Source of the DNA: Frankiales bacterium
GTDB taxonomy: Bacteria > Actinomycetota > Actinomycetes > Mycobacteriales > SCTD01
DNA length: 64,000 nt
Assembly (NCBI GenBank): GCA_025966135.1
Contig: JAOPVP010000022.1
Location: 1 to 64,000, forward strand
Direction of reading: 5' to 3'
Below the pieces are notes generated by a model, which was given only the letters and a program-made list of their open reading frames with translations, did no database searches and was not told where the DNA came from. The position numbers and the translations under genes are program-made. Shown here piece by piece: positions 18,742 through 27,097 of the stretch (positions are counted from its first letter, which is position 1; the number at the start of each line of letters is the position of its first letter).

Positions 18742-19169
18742 GAATTGACGCAGGTTTCGACATCACCGTCCCACCCGGCTGGCATGTGGCAGGCCGCAAC
18801 CGGGACAACGTGCCAGGAACCTTGCTGGTGCACGCAGCGACCGTCCCGCTCCCGCGCATTCGGGGGGACTTCGGCAGCGGCGTCCTTCCCACGCTCGACC
18901 CGGACGACGTGTTTGTCTGTCTCTTCGAGTACGACCGGGAGGCCGTCGGCACGGCATTGTTCCAGAGCAAGGGGGTGCCCCGGCCGCGCCCGTCGGAGTT
19001 CGACCCGAGTGCGATGCAGTGGGTGCGGCCAGGCATGAGCGGCGGCCAGTGGTTCTTCAACACGTCCGGCCGGGCCTGGTGCCTGTTCGCCGTACTCGGC
19101 AGTCATGCCCGTCGTCAGCCCGGCGCCCTCAAGGTCGGGGCCCTGCTGCGCGGGGTCAGGATCCGATGA
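18738..19169 (+). CDS. Hypothetical soluble protein of the mauE-like operon
   Basis: A 143-residue protein whose ATG overlaps the previous stop and whose stop overlaps the next start (ATGA both ends). It has no signal peptide or membrane helix. It opens with FDITVPPGWHV and ends GALKVGALLRGVRI, a pattern like small actinobacterial beta-sandwich proteins. Not recognised. Its tight fit between the membrane protein and the Tat substrate suggests a cytoplasmic accessory, perhaps for the cofactorless Cys-rich precursor before export. Confidence 0.75.
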   Translation: MRIDAGFDITVPPGWHVAGRNRDNVPGTLLVHAATVPLPRIRGDFGSGVLPTLDPDDVFVCLFEYDREAVGTALFQSKGVPRPRPSEFDPSAMQWVRPGMSGGQWFFNTSGRAWCLFAVLGSHARRQPGALKVGALLRGVRIR

Positions 19170-20776
19170 TCACCGTCGATGGCGTGCGCGCTATCAGTCA
19201 CCGGGCCGCGCCGAGCGACTGGTCGCAGCGGGCCGTCGACGCCGTCGCCACGTGGTTGTCCGGGCGCACCTCCCGTCGCGGGTTCCTCGCACGGTCGGCG
19301 GTGGTCGGCAGCGCCCTGGCCGTCGACGGCGTCGGGTTCCTGCTGAAGCCGCAGTCCGCCTACGCCTCGGTCTGCGGACCGAGCTCGTCCTGCGCCTCGG
19401 GATGGACGGTCTTCTGCGCCACCATCAACAAGGGCGTCAACACCTGCCCGCCCGGCTCGATCGCGGCCGGTTGGTGGAAGGCGGACGGCGCCTCACTGTG
19501 TGGCGGCAGGGCCCGCTACATCATCGACTGCAATGCCACCTGCAGTCGCTGCGCCACCCCGGGCCGGGCCGGCATCTGCGCGCCGCAATGCTGGTCGTGC
19601 CGCTGCACGTGCGGTCCCGCGGGGCAGTGCGACAACCGCCGAGTCTGCTGCAACCGCTTCCGGTACGGCCAGTGCAACCAACAGGTCCACCAGGTCGGCG
19701 CAGTCCAGTGCCGAGTGGCGTCCTGCATCCCGCCCTGGAAGTTCGCGAACTGCTCGACCGCGACAGCGACCGACAACCGCACCCGCGACCACAACTCCCC
19801 TGCCCTGCCCGGCGCCTGGTCCCCGATCACCGCTCGCTACGTGCAGCTGGGTGAGCGCAAGAGCATCCTCGGGGCGACGGTCTACGGCGAGGTCGCAAGG
19901 CCGGGCGGACGGGCGCAGCGGTACGTCAACGGCCGGATGTCGTGGAAGGCCAGCATCGGACCGCGCTTCACAGTCGGTGCCATCGCCTCGCGCTACACCG
20001 CACTCGGCTCGGAAGCGGGCGTCCTTGGGTATCCCGTTGTCGATCCGGGCACTGTCCGGCTCGGAAAGGCCTCGCGCTTCCAGCACGGCCGCATCTCCTG
20101 GCACCCGTCTCTCGGCGCCTTCGAGACCGTGGGCGCCATCGCGATCCGCTACGCCGCAGCCGGCAACGAGCTCGGACGACTCGGCTTCCCGGTCGCGCGA
20201 CCGGTCGCGACGAGAGACGGCAGCGGCCGCGCGAGCGCGTTCCAGCACGGCCGCATCTCCTGGCACCCGACCACCGGTGCGCGGTTTATCGGCGAACCGA
20301 TCGCGAAGCGGTACGTCGCCCTGCGGGCTGAAGCGGGGAAGCTTGCCTACCCCGTGAAGGATGAGGTGTTCGTCGGCCCAGGCATCGCCGCCGTCGCGTT
20401 CCAGGGAGGCCGCATCGTCTGGTCCGCCAGCACCGGAGCGATCGAGATGTACGACGTGATGGCCGTCGTGTACGCGCGATCCGGCGGCGAGAGGGGCCCG
20501 CTCGGTCTGCCGGTGGCCAGCGAGACGGCAGTCCTCGACGGGCGGGCACAGCGCTTCCAGACCGGTCGCATCAGTGCCCGTGCCGCGAGTGCCTTCTTCA
20601 CCCGCGGCCCGATCTCCGCCAAGTACACCGAGCTCGGTGCCGAGACCGGCCAGCTCGGCTGGCCGATCACCGACGAGTACAGCCCCTCAACGGGCCAGCG
20701 GCGCAACGACTTCGAGACCGGCAGCATCACCTACGACGAGGCGACCGGTGAGGTCGCCGTCATCCCGAATACGTAG
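19166..20776 (+). CDS. Tat-exported Cys-rich MADH-light-chain-like protein with LGFP repeats
   Basis: The 536-residue protein has a twin-arginine signal (TSRRGFLARS) ending near QSAYA. Residues about 69-200 hold about 20 cysteines in a domain resembling the methylamine dehydrogenase light chain: NTCPPGSIAAGWWKADG and RARYIIDCNATC parallel the region around its first modified Trp. The second cross-linked Trp region (VQCRVASCIPP) has no Trp at the expected place, so a TTQ cofactor is doubtful. Residues about 215-536 are six LGFP repeats (LGSEAGVLGYPV, FQHGRISWHP), a cell-wall/arabinogalactan-associated module. The upstream MauE and MauD homologues would form its disulfides. No heavy-chain gene is present. 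An exported, cell-wall-bound, disulfide-rich protein of unknown activity. Confidence 0.85.
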   Translation: MITVDGVRAISHRAAPSDWSQRAVDAVATWLSGRTSRRGFLARSAVVGSALAVDGVGFLLKPQSAYASVCGPSSSCASGWTVFCATINKGVNTCPPGSIAAGWWKADGASLCGGRARYIIDCNATCSRCATPGRAGICAPQCWSCRCTCGPAGQCDNRRVCCNRFRYGQCNQQVHQVGAVQCRVASCIPPWKFANCSTATATDNRTRDHNSPALPGAWSPITARYVQLGERKSILGATVYGEVARPGGRAQRYVNGRMSWKASIGPRFTVGAIASRYTALGSEAGVLGYPVVDPGTVRLGKASRFQHGRISWHPSLGAFETVGAIAIRYAAAGNELGRLGFPVARPVATRDGSGRASAFQHGRISWHPTTGARFIGEPIAKRYVALRAEAGKLAYPVKDEVFVGPGIAAVAFQGGRIVWSASTGAIEMYDVMAVVYARSGGERGPLGLPVASETAVLDGRAQRFQTGRISARAASAFFTRGPISAKYTELGAETGQLGWPITDEYSPSTGQRRNDFETGSITYDEATGEVAVIPNT

Positions 20777-21115
20777 GCGGCCCTGACGCCGGTTTGGCTG
20801 TCGGCCACCCACTTCACGGTCGGACGACGCGAAGTTGCCCGACTATCAGCGCGCCGCATTCGACGGCTGATCCGGTAGGAAGCGAGCGACGGCTCCGGAT
20901 CTCGGAGAACGTAGAACGCCTCTCGTCGGCCCAACGGCACCTCAGCACCCGACCGAGACGATCATTGCGGGTACGGCGAACTGCCTGGGCTCAGGCGTCC
21001 CGCAATGATCCGCAGCGTCTCCGACCCCCTCGACGATCGTTGTGGGCCCCGCGGACCGAGAGAGCGTGCCTTACCCACAATGATCGACCGAGGCAGATGC
21101 CGGTGCAGGGAACGG
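20777..21115 (+). other. Intergenic region with inverted repeats
   Basis: About 340 bp between the LGFP protein and the convergent lipoprotein gene, without a supportable gene. It contains the two related inverted-repeat pairs described separately. Confidence 0.55.
20960..21086. repeat. Two related inverted-repeat pairs (possible MITE/REP-like element)
   Basis: GATCATTGCGGG at 20960-20971 is exactly inverted as CCCGCAATGATC at 20999-21010. GATCGTTGTGGG at 21035-21046 is inverted with one difference as CCCACAATGATC at 21074-21085. All four arms share GATCxTTGxGGG, with the same 27-nt interval inside each pair, so the unit is duplicated with drift. It lies between convergent genes. It could fold as paired hairpins or be an intergenic repeat family. 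Confidence 0.6.
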
Positions 21116-21472
21116 CTACTCCCGGCCTTCTCCCAACGTCCCCGTTCGGTGAGTGAGACGTGACGACCTGAGGCCGGGGCAGTCGGACCGGTGCTTGGCC
21201 GGGTCAGCCTCGCCCGTGACGCGGAGACTGGTGGGTGACCCAGCTGGGCCGTCAAAGACGAACGCGACGCAGTCGCCCGCTCCGCGACCGGCGGACTCGC
21301 CACTGCGCAGGCATACCCCCGCGGCATTGGCCCTCGCGATACACAAGGAGGGCTTCAGGCTGGTGATGACTCCAGTCGCCTTGGTCGGCCCAGCACTGCC
21401 ACCGCAGCCACTCATGGTGAGGGCCAACGTGAGCAGCGCAAGCGCCGTAAAGGCACGTCGGGATGCCAACAC
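21116..21472 (-). CDS. Small lipoprotein of unknown function
   Basis: Reading from GTG 21472 the product has 118 residues: signal peptide with lipobox LTMSGC, then a short domain with two further Cys (PSLCIARANAAGVCL) and DCVAFVFDG. The Cys pair and size resemble small actinobacterial secreted domains. The start is not certain (TTG 21469 also fits; the frame is open to 21580). Alone on its strand; no function known. Confidence 0.65.
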   Translation of the reverse strand: MLASRRAFTALALLTLALTMSGCGGSAGPTKATGVITSLKPSLCIARANAAGVCLRSGESAGRGAGDCVAFVFDGPAGSPTSLRVTGEADPAKHRSDCPGLRSSRLTHRTGTLGEGRE

Positions 21473-21664
21473 GCCCCGAACGCTGGGCCAGGATCGGGGC
21501 GCGTAAAGAGGGCTCCTGCCTCCAGAAGGGTCCAGAGGCCGCCAAGCCCCAACGGGGGGCAACGGCCGCCACGTCAGCATCGGGGTGGTCGGAATGGCGT
21601 TGTTCGATCCAGGGCAATCATGGTGACCGCCGTACCAGCGGAATGACCCTCGGACCGTCGGATT

Positions 21665-21859
21665 TCAGCCGTTCAGGGCTTTGAAAGCGTCGTACACGAG
21701 GAAGGCGGGCCAAACGAAGGCCTTCAGCACTCCAACGATGTGCTCCCCGAATCCCGAAGCCTGCTGCCAGCACCAGACGAACGCCCCGATGAACCCGAGT
21801 CCGTACAGAGCGCTGCCGCCGCCCGAGGCAGTCGTTCGCCGTCTCTGTTCATTGCTCAT
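21665..21859 (-). CDS. Small two-helix membrane protein
   Basis: The 64-residue protein starts at ATG 21859 after GGAGG. After a polar start (SNEQRRRTTASGGG) it has two hydrophobic segments, LYGLGFIGAFVWCWQQA and VGVLKAFVWPAFLVYDAF. Short proteins with this layout are widely conserved in actinobacteria and often near regulators or stress genes. Function unknown. Confidence 0.75.
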   Translation of the reverse strand: MSNEQRRRTTASGGGSALYGLGFIGAFVWCWQQASGFGEHIVGVLKAFVWPAFLVYDAFKALNG

Positions 21860-21975
21860 ATCGCCTCCGAGTTCGCGAAATCGCACTTCGTCGGAGGGTA
21901 TGCCGGTTCTGCGCCGTGCGCGCATGGCGTGCTCTCAGCGGCAAGGAACGGTAGGCACGTTCAGCGGTCGGGACG

Positions 21976-22545
21976 CTAGCCCTTCCTGGCGCGGTATCTC
22001 AGCCCGTCGACGAGAAGGCCGAGCAGCCGGCGCACCTGGTCCTGCCACTCCAGTCCGGAGGCGACGTTCCAGACCGCACCCATGGCCCGCATGACGTCCT
22101 CCGGATCAGCGTCATCACGCAGCGAGCCTTCGGCGGTGCCCGCATCGAGCAGCACCCGGAGCGCCGCGACGATCTGCGAGCGGGTGTGTCCGAACAACGG
22201 CGAGTCGGACGCGATCGCCGAGCGGAGCGCGTCGCCCATGCCGCGCTTGGTCGCCGCGTACTGCGCGAACCGCTCCATCCACTCGCGGAGGGCTTCGGCC
22301 GGCTCGTGGGTGGCGAGCAGCTCGGGGGCGGCCTCGCACAGCCGCTCGACCTCGTGTCGGTAGGCGGCTTCGATGAGAGCGTTGCGGTTGGGGAAGTGCC
22401 GGTAGAGGGTGCCGACTCCCACGCCGGCCTGGGCCGCGATGGTCTCGAGAGGCACGTCCACGCCCAGGTCGCTGAAGGCGGCGACGGCGACCGTCAGCAG
22501 CTTGTCTCGGTTGCGCTGGGCATCCGCACGCTGAGGCTTCGTCAC
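21976..22545 (-). CDS. TetR-family repressor (first of two paralogues)
   Basis: The 189-residue regulator begins at GTG 22545 with GGGAG upstream. The N-terminal helix-turn-helix is clear (ETIAAQAGVGVGTLYRHFPN) and the ligand domain follows. It is divergent from two SDR genes; the 83-bp gap contains two CGGAG-N4-CTCCG dyads that are good operators, so it likely represses the SDR genes and itself. It is strikingly similar to the TetR at 36491-37075 (shared DARRN/DKL start, GTLYRHFP, ending in DGLRYR). Confidence 0.93.
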   Translation of the reverse strand: MTKPQRADAQRNRDKLLTVAVAAFSDLGVDVPLETIAAQAGVGVGTLYRHFPNRNALIEAAYRHEVERLCEAAPELLATHEPAEALREWMERFAQYAATKRGMGDALRSAIASDSPLFGHTRSQIVAALRVLLDAGTAEGSLRDDADPEDVMRAMGAVWNVASGLEWQDQVRRLLGLLVDGLRYRARKG

Positions 22546-22554
22546 CGCTCTCCC

Positions 22555-22608
22555 TTGTATCCGGAGGACCCTCCGCTTATGGTTAAGCGTACCGGAGGAG
22601 CCTCCGGT
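22555..22608 (+). promoter_or_regulatory. Promoter with two TetR-type operators upstream of the SDR pair
   Basis: A -35-like TTGTAT (22555-22560) and -10-like TATGGT (22578-22583) are 17 bp apart. Between them lies dyad CGGAG-N4-CTCCG (arms CGGAGG 22562-22567 and CCTCCG 22570-22575). A second, better dyad ACCGGAGG-AG-CCTCCGGT occupies 22591-22608 at the expected transcription start. Centres are 31 bp apart, about three helical turns. Binding by the adjacent TetR is inferred. Confidence 0.7.
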
Positions 22609-22628
22609 TAGACTACAGAGGAACTGCC

Positions 22629-23549
22629 ATGAGCCGCATCACCACTGCCTTCGGAGCCGAGTCCACCGCCTCAGACGTCATCGAAGGGATCGACCTGACC
22701 GGACAGCGCGCCGTTGTGACCGGTGGAGCATCCGGAATCGGCATCGAGACAGCCCGTGCCCTCGCGCACGCCGGAGCCGAGGTCACGATCGCCGTCCGTG
22801 ACCTCGCCGCGGGTGACAAGACCGCCGCCGACATCGGCCGCGACATCAAGGTCGCCCCGCTCGACCTGGCCGACCCGGTCTCGGTCCGCTCCTTCGTCCA
22901 GGCGTGGGATGGCCCGCTGCACCTGCTCGTCAACAACGCCGGAGTGATGGCCTGCCCGGAGGCGTTCACCCTCCAGGGGTGGGAGCTCCAGTTCGCCACC
23001 AACCACCTCGGCCACTTCGCCCTCGCCACCGGGCTGCACACCCCCATGGCTGCGGAGGGCGCACGAATCGTGAGCGTCAGCTCGAGGGGACACCTGTTCT
23101 CCGACGTGCACCTGGACGACCTGTTCTTTGCCCGCCGCGACTACGAACCGTGGAGCGCCTACGGCCAGTCGAAGACGGCCAACATCCTGTTCGCCGTCGA
23201 GGCCACCCGCCGCTGGACCGGCGACGGCATCACCGCCAACTCCCTTCACCCGGGCGCGATCATGACCAACCTGGCGCGGCACCTCTCCCCCGAGGCGCTC
23301 GCCGAGGCGCGCGCCCGCAGCGGCGGCGCCGCTCAGTTCAAGAGCGTCGAGCAGGGCGCTGCAACCTCCGTCCTGCTGGGCACCTCGCCGCAGCTCGAGG
23401 GCATCGGTGGCCGCTACTTCGAGGACTGCAACGAGGCGCTCCCGAACGTCGAGGGCACGCGCACCGGCGTCGCCGCGTACGCCCTGGACCCTGTCACTTC
23501 CGAGGCCCTGTGGGAGGCCTCGCTCAACCTCATCAAGGGCGCGTCATGA
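22629..23549 (+). CDS. Short-chain dehydrogenase/reductase
   Basis: The 306-residue SDR has the nucleotide-binding motif TGGASGIG (31-38), NNAGVM and the catalytic YGQSK (Tyr178, Lys182), plus a Ser in VSVSSRG. The sequence resembles retinol-dehydrogenase/WW-domain-oxidoreductase-like SDRs of actinobacteria, normally NADP(H)-dependent on lipophilic alcohols or ketones. Ribosome site AGAGGAA precedes ATG 22629. It shares an ATGA overlap with a second SDR gene and lies under the TetR operator region. Substrate unknown. Confidence 0.93.
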   Translation: MSRITTAFGAESTASDVIEGIDLTGQRAVVTGGASGIGIETARALAHAGAEVTIAVRDLAAGDKTAADIGRDIKVAPLDLADPVSVRSFVQAWDGPLHLLVNNAGVMACPEAFTLQGWELQFATNHLGHFALATGLHTPMAAEGARIVSVSSRGHLFSDVHLDDLFFARRDYEPWSAYGQSKTANILFAVEATRRWTGDGITANSLHPGAIMTNLARHLSPEALAEARARSGGAAQFKSVEQGAATSVLLGTSPQLEGIGGRYFEDCNEALPNVEGTRTGVAAYALDPVTSEALWEASLNLIKGAS

Positions 23550-24364
23550 AGACCTGGTTCATCACCGGGACATCCCGCGGCTTCGGTCGGGAGTGGACCC
23601 TCGCGGCGCTCGAGCGGGGTGACCGGGTGGCGGCAACCGCCCGAGACGTCAGCAGCCTCTTGGACCTCGTGGAGAAGTACGGCGACGCGATCCTCGCCCT
23701 GCAGCTCGACGTCACCGACCGTGCCGCCGCGTTCGACGCTGTTGCCCGGGCGCACCAGCACTTCGGGCGTCTCGACGTGGTGGTGAACAACGCGGGCTAC
23801 GGCCAGTTCGGGATGATCGAGGAGATCAGCGAGCAGGAGTTCCGCGACCAGATGGAGACCAACGTCTTCGGTGCGCTGTGGGTCACGCAGGCGGCACTGC
23901 CGTACCTGCGCGAGCAGGGCGGCGGACACATCCTGCAGGTCTCCTCGATCGGCGGCATCTCGGCCTTCCCGAACATCGGGACCTATCACGCCTCCAAGTG
24001 GGCGCTCGAGGGTTTCAGCCAGGCGCTCGCCGCGGAGGTTGCGGACTTCGGGATCCACGTGACTCTCATCGAGCCCGGCGGCTTCAGCACCGACTGGTCC
24101 GGCCCGTCGTCAAAGCGCGCGACCTCGAACCCCGCCTACGACGGGGTACGACGGAAGTCGGCCGCCTTCCGCGCCGCGCGCACGCAGACCCAGGGCGACC
24201 CCATCGCGAGCAGCGCGGCGGTGCTGAAGCTGGTGGACGCGCAGAACCCGCCGCTTCGGGTGTTCTTCGGCGACGGTCCGATGGCGTTGGCGACCGCTGA
24301 CTACGAGAAGCGGCTTGCGACGTGGCGCGAGTGGGAGTGGCTGTCGCTGGAGGCCCAGGGCTGA
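23546..24364 (+). CDS. Short-chain dehydrogenase/reductase
   Basis: The 272-residue SDR starts with ATGA overlap with the preceding SDR. It has TGTSRGFG (7-14), NNAGYGQFG and the catalytic YHASK (near 146) of classical SDRs; TGTSRGFG and IEPGGFSTDW are usual in oxidoreductases acting on ketones or steroids/fatty acids. Together the two SDRs form a small TetR-controlled operon that may convert a xenobiotic or lipid ligand of the repressor. Substrate unknown. Confidence 0.93.
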   Translation: MKTWFITGTSRGFGREWTLAALERGDRVAATARDVSSLLDLVEKYGDAILALQLDVTDRAAAFDAVARAHQHFGRLDVVVNNAGYGQFGMIEEISEQEFRDQMETNVFGALWVTQAALPYLREQGGGHILQVSSIGGISAFPNIGTYHASKWALEGFSQALAAEVADFGIHVTLIEPGGFSTDWSGPSSKRATSNPAYDGVRRKSAAFRAARTQTQGDPIASSAAVLKLVDAQNPPLRVFFGDGPMALATADYEKRLATWREWEWLSLEAQG

Positions 24365-24731
24365 CCCCGCCGGGCGACCCTATGGAAAGGCCGTCGCACC
24401 AGCTGTCACACATCTTCGTCGGGAACCGTCATGTCCGTACCGGCACGATCCCGGCCGGTGTGACCGGACGACGCAAGGAGTCCCTCGTGACCCCCGCTCT
24501 CAAGACCGCCGCCCTCGTCGCCCGCGACTATCTCGCGGCGCATCGGCGCGGGCTTCGGCCTGAACTTCGGGAACCTGGCCGTCGCCCTCGGCCTGGCGAC
24601 GGCCGCCTTCTCGCCGAAGAAGCCCAGTCGTCGCGAACGGAGACGTCGCGAAGCAACGCACAAGCGAGAGGAATAGCCCCCCTCCCGTCGCCGAGCCGCT
24701 CTTCGCGGCAGGGATAGCAGCGCCCCGCTCG
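24365..24731 (+). other. Gap with one possible broken small gene
   Basis: No intact gene is supportable. The only coding-like signal is the split frame at 24487-24676, listed separately. The rest shows no repeat or clear signal. Confidence 0.45.
24487..24676 (+). pseudogene. Possible frameshifted small membrane protein
   Basis: GTG 24487 follows GGAG and opens TPALKTAALVARDYLA; about 20 codons later the coding-like character moves to the next frame, giving a hydrophobic segment FGLNFGNLAVALGLATAAF and a basic end (KKPSRRERRRREATHKREE) to TAG 24676. A single-base change would join the halves into about 62 residues. It may be a genuine frameshift, a sequence error or chance. Confidence 0.3.
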
Positions 24732-25073
24732 TTAGAACGTGGCTTCCACTACCAACACCTTCACGAGTTCCGCCGCTCCGGTGGCTCGATAGAACACGGT
24801 CCAGACCGGCGTCGACCGATCCACGTTCCCGTACACGTCCCCGTTCTTGCAGCCGTAGTTGAGTCGCTGCCCCGCGATCGCGTCCGTCGCGCCGCCCAGC
24901 GCCCCGCACACCTGCCCGTCGGCAAGGGTCAGTGACCAGGACTTCCCGACGTGAGGGTGCCTTTCGGCTCCGCGCTCGGCAGAGCACCAGTCAGTTTGAC
25001 TTCGATCGCCTCCTCGTCGCGTGGCCCCTGTGCGCACACCACTCGGGGCGGGTCGCTCTGAGCCGAGAAGCAC
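24732..25073 (-). pseudogene. C-terminal fragment of a secreted domain, N-terminus lost or frameshifted
   Basis: The last 70 residues (SWSLTLADGQVCGALGG, RLNYGCKNGDVYG, DRSTPVWTVFY) look like the compact Cys-pair domain at the C-terminus of actinobacterial secreted or lipoproteins. The upstream part has no signal peptide; the neighbouring frame just before 24945 (EEAIEVKLTGALPSAEPKG) looks like its natural continuation, so a frameshift is suspected. It lies 25 bp behind the DUF4236 gene on the same strand. Could still be an intact short gene with an unusual start. Confidence 0.35.
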
Positions 25074-25098
25074 GGGCGCCGGGGGCCTTGCTCGTCTG

Positions 25099-25938
25099 CT
25101 ACTTCGCGTGCATCTGGTCCGTCCAGGCCGCGCCGTCCCACCACCTCAGCACCGTCGAGTTACCCGGGTCGTCGTACCAGCCCGCAGGCGGCGCGGGAGC
25201 CGCTGTCGGCGCCTGCACCGCTGGAGGCGTGACCTCCGCCGTCGGCGCTCCCTGCACCGCTGGAGCCGTTGGCTCCTGGAAATCCTCCGCGAGCCGGGCC
25301 GGGTAGAAGCGCACCTCGACCGCGCCCTCAAGTCCCGGCGTCGCGTCGACGTACACGGCGACGGACAGTGTTCGCCCGGCGATCGCCTCCGACCACTTCC
25401 GAAGGTCCGCCTTCGCTAGGCGCCCGACGTCGACGGCCTTCGGAGTGTCGTCGTCCTTGCGCCCGAACAACCTGGGGTTGTCCGTGCGCTGCACGAGCAT
25501 CAGGACCCGAGCCTCCGCGCCCTGCGGCATGAGGACCCCGTCACGGATACCCCGTACCCAACCGTCGCGCTCAACGATGCCGCCGACCTCCGCCGCGCTC
25601 TGTGGCGACGCCTCGACGACCCGCAGGTAGGCAATGTCCGAACGCCCGTCGAGCAGCGCGCGACCGGGTCCCTTCGCGTCGACGACCTCCAGCGTCACGC
25701 CGTGGCCCGCTCGGAGGCCCCCCGACTCCGCTTCGCCACCCCCACCGCCGCGACGGGCGCCGCCCCCGATCTTCTTCGTGTCGTACAGACCCGACCCCGG
25801 AAGCCCCACGGTCCGACGGCCCTCACCCTTCGAGTTCACGCTCACCCGGGCGCCCGGGACGCCGCCCGACACGGACAGGCCCGACTTCGACGCGGTGACC
25901 CTCAACGGGCCGAACTTCATGCTCTTGCGGAACCTCAC
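25099..25938 (-). CDS. DUF4236 protein with C-terminal DUF2510 domain
   Basis: The 279-residue protein begins with the DUF4236 signature (MRFRKSMKFGPLRVTASKSG, GVPGARVSVNSKGEG, GSGLYDTKK) over residues 1-55 and ends with DUF2510 (PAGWYDDPGN, LRWWDGAAWTDQ). The middle 140 residues (YLRVVEASPQSAAEV, VLMLVQRTDNPRLFG) carry an unrecognised domain that may bind a ligand or protein. DUF4236 occurs in small bacterial proteins of unknown role, while DUF2510 is found in actinobacterial membrane-associated proteins. No membrane helix is visible here. Function unknown. Confidence 0.85.
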   Translation of the reverse strand: MRFRKSMKFGPLRVTASKSGLSVSGGVPGARVSVNSKGEGRRTVGLPGSGLYDTKKIGGGARRGGGGGEAESGGLRAGHGVTLEVVDAKGPGRALLDGRSDIAYLRVVEASPQSAAEVGGIVERDGWVRGIRDGVLMPQGAEARVLMLVQRTDNPRLFGRKDDDTPKAVDVGRLAKADLRKWSEAIAGRTLSVAVYVDATPGLEGAVEVRFYPARLAEDFQEPTAPAVQGAPTAEVTPPAVQAPTAAPAPPAGWYDDPGNSTVLRWWDGAAWTDQMHAK

Positions 25939-26043
25939 GGCACGCCCCGTCTCCGAGTTCTAGTGGCTCCGCGAGGGTAAGAGCCCGACGCCCGCTCGCG
26001 AGCCTCAACGCGCCCACCGGCCTGCGACGGCACACTGTTCGCC

Positions 26044-26805
26044 ATGCCCCGCCGTCTCCAGCACGCGCGCGCCTCCGACGGCCTCGCCCGCTGGGAGGCT
26101 CGCGCGGAACGTCCGCTCCTCGTCCTGGCGCTGGCCTTTCTCGTGGTCGTGATCGTCCCCGCCGTGGCTGACATACCGCGCTGGGCCGAGGTCGTCCTCC
26201 AGGTCGCCAACGTCGCGATCTGGGCCGTCTTCGTCATCGACTACGGCGCCCGCCTATACCTCGCCCCGGAGCGGTGGCGCTTCGTGCGCCGCCACCCCCT
26301 GGACCTCCTGCTTGTCCTGGTCCCCTTCCTCCGGCCGCTCCGGGCCGCGCGCCTCCTCCGGCTCCTCCGCGTCTCCGTCGTCGCGGGCGCCCTGCACGGA
26401 CGCGCGCGGCGCTCGCTGCATGCGACCGTCGCGACCTACGTCGGCGCGTCGGCCGGAGTCATGCTCCTCCTGTCCGCCCTGGCGATGTACGACACCGAGC
26501 GGACCGCGAAGGGCGGCAACATTCGCACTTTCGGCGACGCCCTGTGGTGGGCCGCTACGACCGTGACGACCGTCGGCTACGGCGACCGCTACCCGACCAC
26601 CGGAGGCGGACGCCTGATCGCCGCCACCCTCATGCTGTTCGGGATCGCCCTCCTCGGCGTGATCTCCGCGACGATCGCGGCGTGGTTCGTGAGCCGCCTC
26701 CGCGTCGTCGAGGAGTCCGAGGAGCGGACGGAAGCCACGCTCGCCGACGTCCTGGACGAGTTGCGCGCCCTCCGAGCCCGCCTGGACGAACGAGTCCCTG
26801 ACTAG
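26044..26805 (+). CDS. Voltage-gated-type potassium channel (six-helix)
   Basis: The 253-residue protein has the K+ selectivity filter TVTTVGYGDRYP with a pore helix (TFGDALWWAAT) before it. Helices S1-S6 can be placed at about 25-45, 55-80, 85-100, a basic S4 (FLRPLRAARLLRLLRV, about 95-115), S5 (130-150) and S6 (about 195-220). The C-terminus (VVEESEERTEATLADVLDELRALRARL) is a coiled coil that could tetramerise the channel. ATG 26044 has no clear ribosome site, so translation may be leaderless. Stand-alone gene; likely inner-membrane K+ conductance. Confidence 0.93.
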   Translation: MPRRLQHARASDGLARWEARAERPLLVLALAFLVVVIVPAVADIPRWAEVVLQVANVAIWAVFVIDYGARLYLAPERWRFVRRHPLDLLLVLVPFLRPLRAARLLRLLRVSVVAGALHGRARRSLHATVATYVGASAGVMLLLSALAMYDTERTAKGGNIRTFGDALWWAATTVTTVGYGDRYPTTGGGRLIAATLMLFGIALLGVISATIAAWFVSRLRVVEESEERTEATLADVLDELRALRARLDERVPD

Positions 26806-26869
26806 GCGGGCGCCGCGTCGTCCGTACGCGTCGAGTTGACAAACTGGGTGCAGTTCAACACCCGGGCGC

Positions 26870-27085
26870 GAGGAGGTCGGCCTGGACCCGAACGGTCACA
26901 GCAAGGGCATGTCCGGGCCAGTCGGGTACTGGCACGTCGAGGACATCAAGGCCGCCGTTGCTCAGCTCCTCGAAGCCGGTGCCACCCAGCAGCAGCCGGT
27001 CAACGACGTCGGCGGCAGGCTCATCGCGTCCGTCACAGACGCGGACGGCAACGTCATTGGGTTCCTCCAGCCCCTGGCAGCTTGA
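26870..27085 (+). pseudogene. Truncated VOC/glyoxalase-family fragment
   Basis: Reading from about 26870 (in-frame stop at 26837-26839, no start codon at the head) the frame gives EEVGLDPNGHSKGMSG, VGYWHVEDIKAAVAQLLEAG and DADGNVIGFLQPLA, the second half of a glyoxalase/VOC domain ending at TGA 27083-27085. The N-terminal half is missing. It directly precedes an intact gene by 12 bp. Best called a remnant, though a protein starting at the internal ATG 26909 is possible. Confidence 0.6.
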
Positions 27086-27097
27086 CGAGAGGCGACC

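Noticed and set aside
19166..20776. Calling this gene a methylamine dehydrogenase light chain
   Set aside because: The Cys-rich region and first Trp area resemble MauA, but the second cofactor Trp and the heavy-chain gene are not found, and LGFP repeats are attached.
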